29,552 nucleotides of DNA, from NCBI RefSeq assembly GCF_910577345.1, contig NZ_CAJTMT010000037.1:1-29552 (forward strand), written 5' to 3'. The DNA is from an uncultured Duncaniella sp. GTDB lineage: Bacteria > Bacteroidota > Bacteroidia > Bacteroidales > Muribaculaceae. Below, piece by piece: positions 1-7,867 of the stretch. The position numbers and the translations under genes were made by a program. The first letter of the stretch is position 1; each line of letters opens with the position of its first letter. A model generated the notes under the pieces. The model had not been told where the DNA came from, searched no databases, and saw nothing but the letters and a program-made list of their open reading frames with translations.

Positions 1-74
1 CTTTTCAAAGCGTCCGCAACAGCCTCCCAATCCGTCCCTACCGGAAGCGTCCCCACCGGAAGCGTCCCCACCGG
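1..74. repeat. REP-like sequence and 15-bp tandem repeat inside the RAYT gene
   Basis: Bases 1-18 (cttttcaaagcgtccgca) match the right half of the REP element at 21911-21933. Bases 40-74 contain two exact copies of the 15-mer accggaagcgtcccc followed by accgg, resembling the REP flank gcgtccctaccgg at 22014-22026. Both lie in frame in the transposase gene and encode ADALK and the PVGTLPVGT repeat on the minus strand. Confidence 0.7.
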
Positions 75-326
75 CTTCGGGGACACGGAGAGGATGATAT
101 GGACGTGGTTGGGCATGATGACATGGTTGAGGAGTTCGAGGCCTGGGAAATGTGTGGGGAGTGCGGCGATCTGTCGGTCGATGATTGTACCGGGGAGGGA
201 TGGGCGCATCTCGCCATTTTCTATGGCTCCGAAGTAGTGCGATTTGTCTTTGCAACATATCGTCACAAAGTAAATGCCATCGTTATAGTCATGCCAGTCA
301 GCACGAAATTGACACCTGTCAGTCAT
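1..326 (-). CDS. REP-associated tyrosine transposase (IS200-like HUH family), 3' part outside window
   Basis: The reverse strand reads from an ATG at 326 as MTDRCQFRADWHDYNDG, then GIYFVTICCKDKSHYFGAIENGEM, and later MPNHVHIIL. This is the N-terminal half of the Y1 transposase (IS200-like/RAYT) fold: the opening FVTICC strand, the conserved glycine-glutamate segment near residue 35, and the metal-binding His-x-His (HVH) motif of HUH enzymes near residue 77. The frame stays open to base 1, so the tyrosine helix and C-terminus lie outside the window and catalytic completeness cannot be judged. RAYT proteins are single-copy, domesticated relatives of IS200/IS605 transposases that act on REP palindromes. 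After the HUH motif the protein runs into a repetitive PVGTLPVGT stretch encoded by REP-like sequence (see the repeat at 1-74). A RAYT is preferred over a free IS200 because matching REP palindromes occur elsewhere in this window. Confidence 0.85.
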   Translation of the reverse strand, partial: MTDRCQFRADWHDYNDGIYFVTICCKDKSHYFGAIENGEMRPSLPGTIIDRQIAALPTHFPGLELLNHVIMPNHVHIILSVSPKPVGTLPVGTLPVGTDWEAVADALK

Positions 327-356
327 TCTTTTTGGGGTTCCATCTGAATAAAAAGA

Positions 357-632
357 GATACAAAAGCACAAAAGGGCATAAGGAACAAAAGAATTTTATA
401 AGGCCATGAAGTTAACTACCAGTCTTACAGAAAAATATGATACAAAAGCACAAAAGAGCATAAGAAACAAAAGTATAATTTACTTCAATTTAATCTTCTG
501 TACCTTCTGATCTTTTGTCCTTATGTACCCTTCTCGCAGTTTGGATACAAAAGCACAAAAGAGCATAAGGGACAAAAGTATAATAATCTTTTGTACCTTC
601 TGGCCTTTTGTCCTTATGTACCCTTCCCGCAG
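357..632. repeat. Cluster of direct and inverted ACAAAAG-type repeats
   Basis: This fills the 320-base gap between the transposase and the DUF2400 gene; I see no gene in it. A 35-bp unit beginning gatacaaaagcacaaaag occurs at 357-391, 439-473 and 544-578 with few differences. A second unit, beginning taccttctg and containing cttttgtccttatg, occurs at 501-539 and 594-632. The second unit contains the reverse complement of the end of the first (cataaggRacaaaag), so 439-539 and 544-632 are two tandem copies of a block of about 90-100 bp, each able to fold into a hairpin with a stem of about 14 bp. The block lies just past the DUF2400 stop codon and may act as its terminator region. Confidence 0.75.
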
Positions 633-646
633 ATTGCACTGGATGG

Positions 647-1414
647 TTAGAGTTTCATGCCGATGCCGAAGAGGGCGAAGTCGTAGATGGTCGGGTCGGT
701 AGGGTTGAAGCGGCGGAGGTGGGCGGTGACCTCATCGACCGAGCGGCGGTCGTTGGCCTTGCGGGTCAGCAGTCCGAGCTCGCGGGAGATGTCGCCCACA
801 TGCACGTCAAGCGGAATGAACAGTTGCGAGGGATTTATGACATCCCACACGCCGAGGTCGACGATACCATCGTTGCGCACCAACCAGCGGAGAGCCATGT
901 TGACACGTTTCAGAGCCGTTGTCGTGAGATTCTGCGGAAGGCATCGCGACGCAAGGTCAGTGTTGGCCGGATCAGTTTCGACAAGCACGCGGTTTATCCC
1001 CTCGACAAGTTTCCATGCCGGAGCCTCGGATGACGCAATATCCTCGCTGCGGGCAAAATCCAGAAGCGAACCGTGGCGCGAGTAGATGGCACGGAGTCCG
1101 CGCAGATAGTGTTTGAGATGCTGCGTGAAGAAAGTGCGGTGGATATTCTGTCCGTCAGGGAGGTCCTCATAGCCACGGTCCATCATATAGGCGTAAGGCT
1201 TGTTGTCCATGAGCGACAGGAGGCGGTCGCAGTCACGGCATATCATCTTGCGGTTGCCCCAGGCGATGCCCGAGGTCAATAGTGCCGATATTTCTATGTC
1301 GCGGAGGTCGGAAAACCTGCGCGGGAATTGAACGGGATCATCATCAATAAAAGACGGCGAGTTGATTCTCGCCGCCTCTGTATCAAGAAGATCCTTAAGA
1401 TCTCTTTCAGTCAT
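647..1414 (-). CDS. TIGR02757/DUF2400 family protein
   Basis: This 255-residue protein matches the DUF2400 (TIGR02757) family, which is widespread in Bacteroidetes and has an all-helical fold resembling HhH-GPD DNA glycosylases; no reaction has been established to my knowledge. Diagnostic stretches are DPVQFPRRF near residue 27 followed by ALLTSGIAWGNRKMI, LKRVNMALRWLVRND near residue 167 followed by a GVW motif, and PLDVHVGDISRELGLL near residue 197. The C-terminus ends YDFALFGIGMKL, typical of full-length members. The start is an ATG and matches family length. The gene lies downstream of the TlpA-like gene on the same strand, but a 188-base spacer full of tandem repeats separates them, so co-transcription is uncertain. 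Confidence 0.85.
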   Translation of the reverse strand: MTERDLKDLLDTEAARINSPSFIDDDPVQFPRRFSDLRDIEISALLTSGIAWGNRKMICRDCDRLLSLMDNKPYAYMMDRGYEDLPDGQNIHRTFFTQHLKHYLRGLRAIYSRHGSLLDFARSEDIASSEAPAWKLVEGINRVLVETDPANTDLASRCLPQNLTTTALKRVNMALRWLVRNDGIVDLGVWDVINPSQLFIPLDVHVGDISRELGLLTRKANDRRSVDEVTAHLRRFNPTDPTIYDFALFGIGMKL

Positions 1415-1490
1415 TTGTTGGGATAAGTTTTTTTGGGGAGGAATTAGAGGGATTAGAGTTATCAGAGCTATCAGAGTACTCTGACAACTC

Positions 1491-1605
1491 TGATTGCTCT
1501 GATAATCCTGATTGCTCTGATAATCCTGATTGCTCTGATAATTTTCTCTGATAATCCTGATTGCTCTGATAATTTTCTCTGATAATCCTGATTACTCTGA
1601 TATTA
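1491..1605. repeat. Tandem repeat built on ctctgataatcctgattg
   Basis: Units starting tgattgctctgataat occur at 1491-1508 and 1509-1526 (18 bp each), then at 1527-1557 and 1558-1588 (31 bp each, carrying an extra attttctctgat insert), followed by a partial unit at 1589-1605. The last partial unit overlaps the stop codon of the TlpA-like gene. The flank at 1450-1490 has inverted relatives (atcagagctatcagag / tactctgacaactctg), so the spacer can also form hairpins. Confidence 0.85.
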
Positions 1606-2703
1606 GAAAATCACTGCTGCGGTATCCTTGGCTACTTCGGCGGGAGCGACGAGGGCCTGGGGTTCGAAACCGGCCATTGCCTTGTCGACATCATCAATAA
1701 GCTCCTGGCTCTGCTTGTCGCGCGACACGATGATGCCTTCGGGATTGATAAGGATGATGCAGGGGATGCCTGAAATGCCATAGAGTTCGGTGGGAACAGA
1801 CTGAGCGTTGATGATGCAGGGCCATTCGAGACCGTGGCTCTTGATTGCCTTGAGGGTATTGTCGGGCTCATCCCAGACGGCAACGCCGAGGACATCGAGA
1901 CCCTTGTCCTTATACTTGTTGTAGAGCTCCTTGATGACCTTGGTCTGACGGATGCAGGGACCACACCAGCTTGCCCAAAAGTCAACGAGAGTGTAGCGGC
2001 CCGGCTTCACATAATCGCTGAGTTTCTCTTCCTTTCCATTGTAGGTGACGGTGAAGTCCTTGTAGTGCTTGCCTTCGGAAGTCTCAGCTTTGGCCACTTT
2101 ACCCTTGCGCACAGACTGCACCCGTTTTGACTGTGCAACAGCCTTGTCGGCCGCCATCGCTGCGTCAAGTTCTGAAAGCTCCATGTCATTGGCAAGCTGA
2201 ATGAAATAATAAAGCCCAAGGGCATTACCCTTGTTTTCCTCGTAGGCTTTGAGGGGAATGGCTGTATATTCTTTCTCAAGCTCAACGCCTTTAGCAACCT
2301 GAGTGGAATCATTCTGGTCAAGAGCACGGAATTCCTTGACAATATCATTCATCTTTTTGGAATAAGCCGTCATCTTTGCATTGAGAGGAGTACGGGAGTC
2401 ATCACCGGCAGGCCCGATGACAATATTTCCTTCTTCCACAATGAAGATAGGTCCGCGGGCACCGTTCACAATGATGCGACCGATGAAAGGAGCATCGACG
2501 TGACCGGCAAATTTAACCTGCTTGTCAGTGACAACCATCGAATCGAGCTTGGCATCGTTGTCCCAATCATAGAGATATGCCATTGTATTGTTGTGTTCTT
2601 CCGAAACCGGCAGAGTCACCGTGTAGTTGGGCTGAGCCTGCAGTCCACAGGCGCTGACGGCCATCATCGCAGCCGAGAGCATAATCATTGATTTCTTGTT
2701 CAT
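1603..2703 (-). CDS. TlpA-like thiol-disulfide oxidoreductase with N-terminal DUF4369-type domain
   Basis: The 366-residue product begins with a lipoprotein-type signal (lipobox-like VSAC at residues 16-19, Cys19), so it probably sits on the periplasmic side of a membrane. Residues about 27-125 resemble the DUF4369 beta-domain usual in Bacteroidales TlpA proteins, followed by a charged helical linker rich in Lys and Glu (about 130-210). The thioredoxin fold occupies about 213-345: DFWASWCGPC places the redox pair Cys247/Cys250, and GISGIPCIILINPEG holds the cis-proline loop. The family reduces or isomerises periplasmic disulfides; the partner here is unknown. A well-formed promoter lies 27 bases upstream. 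The C-terminal tail (PQALVAPAEVAKDTAAVIF) extends beyond the fold and ends inside a tandem repeat. Confidence 0.92.
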   Translation of the reverse strand: MNKKSMIMLSAAMMAVSACGLQAQPNYTVTLPVSEEHNNTMAYLYDWDNDAKLDSMVVTDKQVKFAGHVDAPFIGRIIVNGARGPIFIVEEGNIVIGPAGDDSRTPLNAKMTAYSKKMNDIVKEFRALDQNDSTQVAKGVELEKEYTAIPLKAYEENKGNALGLYYFIQLANDMELSELDAAMAADKAVAQSKRVQSVRKGKVAKAETSEGKHYKDFTVTYNGKEEKLSDYVKPGRYTLVDFWASWCGPCIRQTKVIKELYNKYKDKGLDVLGVAVWDEPDNTLKAIKSHGLEWPCIINAQSVPTELYGISGIPCIILINPEGIIVSRDKQSQELIDDVDKAMAGFEPQALVAPAEVAKDTAAVIF

Positions 2704-2729
2704 AATAAGGTTTTAATCTTTATATGCGA

Positions 2730-2761
2730 CAAAAGTAACTAAAATCCACCAAACAGCCAAA
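2730..2761 (-). promoter_or_regulatory. Bacteroidetes-type promoter of the TlpA-like gene
   Basis: On the minus strand TTTG (2758-2761), exactly 20 bp, then TACTTTTG (2730-2737). This matches the primary-sigma consensus TTTG-N(19-21)-TAnnTTTG. Confidence 0.8.
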
Positions 2762-2835
2762 GTCAAAAGCAACGGTTTCAGGGTCTATTATACCGGAATC
2801 TGCTGATACAGGACTATCAGCTGACTTATCGATAA

Positions 2836-2871
2836 GAAAAAAAGTGCCTGGCGGAAGAGTCCGTCAGGCAC
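2836..2871 (-). terminator. Rho-independent terminator of the pectinesterase gene
   Basis: An 11-bp stem (2844-2854 with 2861-2871, one G-T pair) with a six-base loop. In the minus-strand direction it is followed by eight residues of T-run (A-run at 2836-2843 on the plus strand). It lies about 60 bases beyond the pectinesterase stop codon. Confidence 0.9.
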
Positions 2872-2905
2872 AATGATTATGAAATTGATACTGAAATATC
2901 CAGAG

Positions 2906-2944
2906 GCTTATTTCACGATGACCGAAGCTTATTTCACGATAACC
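2906..2944 (-). repeat. In-frame 21-base duplication across the pectinesterase stop codon
   Basis: gcttatttcacgatgacc (2906-2923) and gcttatttcacgataacc (2927-2944) match at 17 of 18 bases with a period of 21 bases. On the minus strand this gives VIVK-stop-ASVIVK-stop, so the last residues of the sorting signal and the stop codon are repeated in the same frame. Confidence 0.85.
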
Positions 2945-5900
2945 TTGGTGGTCACTGTGCGGCCTGAAGCAAGGGTGTCGACCTTGATGAGGAGCCCCTT
3001 GGCGTCGTTGCCGACACGGATACCCTGAAGATTGTAGAAGACAGTGGAGACTACTTCTGCGTCAGCACCTACTGAGTCGATACCGGAAGTGGAACCGCCT
3101 ACCTCGACAGCGTCACCGAGACCGCCCATCTCGTTGGCGGCACGGACTGAGTAGACAGCCTCATCGGCACGGCTCTCGGCAATCTCAAATTCGGGTTCGA
3201 GTGTGAAGGCGATTACCTGACCGTTGCGGCATACAGCCCAACATGCGGCGTAGTCGCTGTTGTCCCAAGTGAGGAGACCGTTTTCGAGTGAAAGGTTGGT
3301 GACGATGGGAGCCTGTTCGGTGAGACCGAGGGGGTTCCATTCGTCAGAACCGCCCATGACGTTCTCGACGCTGAGTTCGGCAACCTGAGCTTCGGTGAGG
3401 ACAGCGCTTGCCTGAGTGCCACCGTCGAATTTCACCTTGCGGGAAGCAAGATCAACGGCGATACCATTCTTGTCTGTACTGTTGTATTCAGCGAATACTT
3501 CGGGCTTGTTGCCACCCATCTCACCCCAACCGTCGGCTGCAGGGATGACGTTCATGCGGGTGTTGATGTACTGCGCACGGGCATTGGCACCCCAAGGACG
3601 ACCGAGACGGTAAGAACCGTTGACAACAGATTCGGCACCTGCGGGACAATTGATTTCGCAGTCAAGGAATACATAACCGTATTTGAGCTGACCGTTGGGA
3701 GCTGCAATCACATTGCCCGAGCGGTTCTCGACAACGAGGTTGACACGGTTGTAGTAAACGTCGCCGCCGCCGCAGAGGAAGTCGACTGTTCCGTGGATTT
3801 CAGAATCCTCCCAGTAGAAGCGTGAAGATGAGTTGTTGCTGTAGTATGTATCCTGATAAGAAAGGAGTGTCACGCGCTTGGCCACAGTCTTGTTACCCTT
3901 GTCCTGGAGGCAGACAGCACGACCGGTGGTGTTGGCGTAGGGATAGTCATTCTTGATGGTGATGTCCTGCATGTAGAGACCGGTGCTGGTGTTGAAGAGA
4001 GTGGCTGTCACGCCGATACCTTCAACTTCGGGCTTGTTGACGATGACGACACCTTCCTGGCTCTCACCGATGAGCGAGATGTTGGATGCGGAGATGCCGG
4101 TCAGAGTAGCCTTGCCGAGATCGTAGGTTCCGTTGTGGAGGAAGATGCGGTAGCGTGTGCCCTTGTCGCTGCGGGTATTTGCGGCTTCAAGAGCTGCAAG
4201 GAATTCAGCGGCGTTGGTGACCTCCTTGTCGAAGGCTACCTTTGCAACGGTCGGACGGCTCATGGTTGTGAATGTAATCTTCACAGCCTCGCTCATGGTG
4301 TTGCCGGCGGCGTCACTGACAGAACCTGCTGCGAGATTGAAGACATATTCGGTAGCATAGTCAAGGTTGCGGTAGTTGGCGGTCACGGTCTTGCCGGAAA
4401 CTGCGAGCTCGAGTGCCTGACCGTTGAGAGTGGCCTTGGCAGCCGCTGTCAGCTTGACTTTCTCGTCGAAGTTGAGGACGATGCGGCCGGTGGAAGATGC
4501 ACCTGCAGCATTGTCGGCGGGAACAGAAGAGATGAGCTTGGGAGCGACACCGTCGTTGTAGACCTCGGCATCGGCAGTGATGTAGATGGCAGAGATTGCT
4601 GTGCCGTCATTGTCAGCGGCAACGGTTCCGTCAACTGCGCCGTCGAGATCGGGACGCCAGCGGATGAAGAGATTCTCGGCATGGTCGGCGGCTGCGGGAA
4701 GAGCACCGGCGATTTCGTTCTGAGTCTTGGCACCTTCCATGGTGATGCGGGTCACCTCGTTCCAAGTCTCGCCATCGAGAGAGTATTCGAGCACCTGAGT
4801 GGTGTAGGCGTTGTAGTTATACATCATCTTGGCCTGCACCTTGATGTTGGAGAAGTCGCGTGCGTTGATCTTGGTCTGATAGTAGTACTGACCGAGCTTC
4901 TTCCAGTTGACGGCTGCACCTGCGAAGCTTTCGTAGCCACCGGCAGCGACAGTCGACTTGTCAAGCCAGCCCTGAGTGTTGCCTTCGGCATCACGGAGCA
5001 CGAGGGTGGCGCTTTCATTTTCAGGAGTCGAGGCGAAGTCAGCGGGACGACCATTGGCACCTGCGAGATAGAAGTCCCATCCGACGATGTAGTCAACGGC
5101 AGAGTAAACGGCGGTGAGCGACTTGTCGCCATCCATTGTCACCTTGGTTTCGGCAAATGTTCCGCCGTCGCTCCAGTTGGTGAAGGTGAGGATGTCGTTG
5201 CCGCTTGCTGTGAGGGTCACGACAGTGCCTTCCTCATACATGTTCTTACCGTCGATAACCACGGGTGCGGGCTGCGGCTGAACCATGTAGAGGTTAGCTC
5301 CGCCCTCAACACCATAGTCGAGCGCATAGGTTGTAAGCTTCTCGAAGTTGGCTGTCAGTTCGGTGTCAGCACCGATTTCATAGGAGAAAGAAAGTTCGTC
5401 AGACACAACCTTACCGGAAGCATCTGTCCAATTCACGAACTTATAGCCGAAATTTTTCTCTACAGAGACTTTAATGACAGAACCATTGTCGTAGGAATCA
5501 GCCTTGGGATAGATGCTGACAACACCTGCACCCTCGGGAGCGACCACTGCCGAAAGAGTAAACTTGGCCACTTCCTCCATAGCACCGTCTACGACACCTT
5601 CAATACGGACATCGCTGAAACCGCCCTCCTTGGTGTTGCCGACACCGATGGTGGCGAAGAGCGAGAAACCTTCAGTCGAAGCAAGCTCTGCCTGCTGCGC
5701 CGGAGTAAGCTCAATCACAAAGCGATTTGTGTAGTTGTCATTCGAGCCATATTTATCTTCATTCTGCTGCTTATTGTTGCGGGGTGCGGTGAAGTTGCCG
5801 AGCTCGATTTTCTCACCATCTGCCTTCTTTGCGCTCACTGTGACACCGTTTGAAGCATCGGTACCAAAACGCTGGATGTAGGCACTCACCTTAGTGGGAG

Positions 5901-7347
5901 TAAATGTAAGTCCCTTGGCGGGTTTGAGAGTCCATTCCACCTCATCCTTGGCATCTGTCATGGGTCTAACCTTGAGGAATGTAACGGTATTACCGTTTTC
6001 ATCGACAGCCTGACCTGTGCCCTGGCCTGTAATGTTTGCTCCACCGAGGTTGACAGCAGCAAAGGAGAACACGTTTGCAGGAGTAAGCTGATATGCTTCA
6101 GCAGTCTCATTGAATGACCATACAGCAGAAGCGGCCTCTTTGGTGAACACCTCACCTCCGGCAGACTCAACGACCGGAAGTTCAACCTGAATGTAGCGAT
6201 AGTAGCTTCCATCTCCAATCACGATTTCAACAGTCTCGGGATTTCCGGCGCAAGTGAAAGAAGGAGTGTTAGATCCGTTGGCAACATTCTGACCGTCGAC
6301 AGTTGTAGAAGTTGTCGGGCTGTAAGATTCAAACGAAACAACCGCGCCCTTACATGCAGGAGCAGTAAAGAGGGTACCATTGTTCATCTGTGCCCAGTCG
6401 TTCCAGTTGGCATTTGCAATCTTACCGTTGTGGGTATCGAAATCGAGCTTCACATCGATTGTCTCGGTACCGATCTTCGCCTGAGTCACCCAGAAACCTT
6501 TGACACCCTGGAAACCGACAGTCGGCGCACCGTTCTTGCGCTGGAAGTCCCAACGGAGAGTCACAGCATCGGTGCGGTCAGCGAGGGTCACGGTGTTGTT
6601 GACGAAGACTGGAGTGAGTGCGAGTGCGCCTGATACAGTCACGACCTCACCAATCTCATAGTTCTTGCTTCCGTCAGTCCAACCGACAAGGGTCTTGCCT
6701 TCCTGATACATTGTGAAGTTTGCAGGAATGGTGAAAGTCTTGCCTATCTCAACCTTCTCACCTGCAGGGAGGACACCGGCATCGGCATATTCGCCAAAGC
6801 CGAAGGAAACCTCAACCTCTTCAGCAAGGTCGGCAGGGTCTACAGCCTCTACTGCGATGTAGGGGGTGTAGGCACCTCCGGAAATAGTGAGCGTAGCAGC
6901 TCCACCCTTGTAGGTAGCCGAAGCGATATTGGCAGCCTTGTCGTTGTGGTAGCAGGCGCCGGTGTTTGTGTTGAATGAAGCGACTGTCTCGCCGGCTTCA
7001 TTTTTAACAGTTACATCACTACCCCAGGCGCAGGTTCCCATTGAAACCTTCACGGGACCCTCGACTTTCACGGTCGAAGTGAAATTGCCCCAACCATGCT
7101 CATTGGTGTGAAATTTACCTGTAAGCACTATCGCAGCCGCAGCATCATCTGCTGTAACACGCGAAACCGAACCGTCAGCACCGACGGCAACTCCGAATGT
7201 GGTCAATGACTTGTCGGCAATCTCCTGTTCGGTCAAAAGATTTCCGTTAGTCAGATCCACTTTGATGTCCTTGAAGTCAGCACGCGCGGACTGGTAGCCC
7301 AGCAGACACGCCAGAACAAGGACAACATTCCAGATTCTTTTTGTCAT
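2929..7347 (-). CDS. Large secreted pectinesterase with Ig-like/InlB-type domains and T9SS sorting signal
   Basis: This 1472-residue protein has a Sec signal peptide (MTKRIWNVVLVLACLLG, likely cut after ARA at residue 23). Residues 24-590 are beta-rich modules including two divergent repeats with WDFQR/VWSFNET openings. Residues about 596-750 are InlB B-repeat-like (YKFVNWTD, TFTNWSD). Residues about 755-930 form another beta domain, and 933-1030 a Big_5 Ig-like domain (PADNAAGASSTGRIVLNFDEKV). Residues about 1040-1300 form the right-handed helix of carbohydrate esterase family 8: QDTYY (Asp1166), TVDFLCGGGD (Asp1189) and LGRPWG (Arg1250) match the two catalytic aspartates and the substrate-binding arginine. 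The usual QAVAL motif is RAVCL here, so the oxyanion glutamine is replaced. The end, from FYNLQGIRV to TVTTKVIVK, is a type IX secretion C-terminal signal. It probably demethylesterifies pectin at the cell surface. It is monocistronic, with its own promoter and terminator. Confidence 0.92.
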   Translation of the reverse strand: MTKRIWNVVLVLACLLGYQSARADFKDIKVDLTNGNLLTEQEIADKSLTTFGVAVGADGSVSRVTADDAAAAIVLTGKFHTNEHGWGNFTSTVKVEGPVKVSMGTCAWGSDVTVKNEAGETVASFNTNTGACYHNDKAANIASATYKGGAATLTISGGAYTPYIAVEAVDPADLAEEVEVSFGFGEYADAGVLPAGEKVEIGKTFTIPANFTMYQEGKTLVGWTDGSKNYEIGEVVTVSGALALTPVFVNNTVTLADRTDAVTLRWDFQRKNGAPTVGFQGVKGFWVTQAKIGTETIDVKLDFDTHNGKIANANWNDWAQMNNGTLFTAPACKGAVVSFESYSPTTSTTVDGQNVANGSNTPSFTCAGNPETVEIVIGDGSYYRYIQVELPVVESAGGEVFTKEAASAVWSFNETAEAYQLTPANVFSFAAVNLGGANITGQGTGQAVDENGNTVTFLKVRPMTDAKDEVEWTLKPAKGLTFTPTKVSAYIQRFGTDASNGVTVSAKKADGEKIELGNFTAPRNNKQQNEDKYGSNDNYTNRFVIELTPAQQAELASTEGFSLFATIGVGNTKEGGFSDVRIEGVVDGAMEEVAKFTLSAVVAPEGAGVVSIYPKADSYDNGSVIKVSVEKNFGYKFVNWTDASGKVVSDELSFSYEIGADTELTANFEKLTTYALDYGVEGGANLYMVQPQPAPVVIDGKNMYEEGTVVTLTASGNDILTFTNWSDGGTFAETKVTMDGDKSLTAVYSAVDYIVGWDFYLAGANGRPADFASTPENESATLVLRDAEGNTQGWLDKSTVAAGGYESFAGAAVNWKKLGQYYYQTKINARDFSNIKVQAKMMYNYNAYTTQVLEYSLDGETWNEVTRITMEGAKTQNEIAGALPAAADHAENLFIRWRPDLDGAVDGTVAADNDGTAISAIYITADAEVYNDGVAPKLISSVPADNAAGASSTGRIVLNFDEKVKLTAAAKATLNGQALELAVSGKTVTANYRNLDYATEYVFNLAAGSVSDAAGNTMSEAVKITFTTMSRPTVAKVAFDKEVTNAAEFLAALEAANTRSDKGTRYRIFLHNGTYDLGKATLTGISASNISLIGESQEGVVIVNKPEVEGIGVTATLFNTSTGLYMQDITIKNDYPYANTTGRAVCLQDKGNKTVAKRVTLLSYQDTYYSNNSSSRFYWEDSEIHGTVDFLCGGGDVYYNRVNLVVENRSGNVIAAPNGQLKYGYVFLDCEINCPAGAESVVNGSYRLGRPWGANARAQYINTRMNVIPAADGWGEMGGNKPEVFAEYNSTDKNGIAVDLASRKVKFDGGTQASAVLTEAQVAELSVENVMGGSDEWNPLGLTEQAPIVTNLSLENGLLTWDNSDYAACWAVCRNGQVIAFTLEPEFEIAESRADEAVYSVRAANEMGGLGDAVEVGGSTSGIDSVGADAEVVSTVFYNLQGIRVGNDAKGLLIKVDTLASGRTVTTKVIVK

Positions 7348-7476
7348 GAGTAAAAATTTGTAATGATTGGTATTAAATTTATTGATAATAAAATAGTTAA
7401 TTCCGGAGGTAAGAGTTATTGTAATTTCTATTGTGATTTATACACTCAAAACAAGCGATATTAGACTTTACGATTG

Positions 7477-7508
7477 CAAATCTACAACTTAATTCGCTAA
7501 TTTACAAG
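7477..7508 (-). promoter_or_regulatory. Promoter of the pectinesterase gene
   Basis: Minus strand CTTG (7505-7508), 20 bp, TAGATTTG (7477-7484). The resulting 5' leader would be about 120 bases. The surrounding 277-base gap is AT-rich and holds only this promoter and the divergent one at 7561-7594. Confidence 0.65.
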
Positions 7509-7560
7509 CGTTATGATAAATAAGAATTCAAATTTTACTCCGAAAGATTTAACAACTCTG

Positions 7561-7594
7561 TTTGCACAGGTATCAAAAATAATACCTATCTTTG
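7561..7594 (+). promoter_or_regulatory. Promoter of the DUF4160/DUF2442 pair
   Basis: TTTG (7561-7564), 22 bp, TATCTTTG (7587-7594), about 30 bases before the DUF4160 start codon. The spacing is slightly longer than the usual 19-21 bp. Confidence 0.65.
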
Positions 7595-7624
7595 CGTATC
7601 AAACCTTAAACAATAAAAACCACC

Positions 7625-7867
7625 ATGCCAGAACTATTCAGATTTTTCGGTTTCTCATTTTTCTTCTTCAGCAAAGAGCATGAACCAATCCACGTCCATG
7701 TTGAAGGAGCCGAAGGAAAAGTGATTTTTGATTACGACGAGGATAAAGATTGCTTTATCATCCGAGAACTCATAAATATCAAACCGAATGATTTGAAACG
7801 AATCAGAAAAATCATAAAAGAGAATCAGGATATTATCATCAAACGTTGGAAAGAATATTTTGAATGA
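7625..7867 (+). CDS. DUF4160 protein, putative toxin-antitoxin partner
   Basis: The 80-residue product starts MPELFRFFGFSFFFFSKEHEPIHVHVEG, the signature of DUF4160: an aromatic strand followed by the E-P-x-H-V-H-V motif (residues about 20-26). The rest is acidic and then a basic helical tail (IRKIIKENQDIIIKRWKEYFE). No activity has been shown for the family that I can name with confidence, but it occurs next to DUF2442 genes in many genomes and has been proposed as half of a toxin-antitoxin module. The stop codon overlaps the next start by four bases (ATGA), so the two are translationally coupled. Base composition is more AT-rich than that of the neighbours, consistent with recent acquisition. 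Confidence 0.8.
   Translation: MPELFRFFGFSFFFFSKEHEPIHVHVEGAEGKVIFDYDEDKDCFIIRELINIKPNDLKRIRKIIKENQDIIIKRWKEYFE

Noticed and set aside
1491..1605. CRISPR-like array
   Set aside because: Units are contiguous or contain a repeated insert rather than unique spacers, and there are no cas genes.
4135..5853. 572-codon open frame on the plus strand
   Set aside because: It lies wholly antisense to the pectinesterase gene, whose domains and signals are clear; the antisense protein is Cys/Val/Gly-rich without family features and arises from codon bias.
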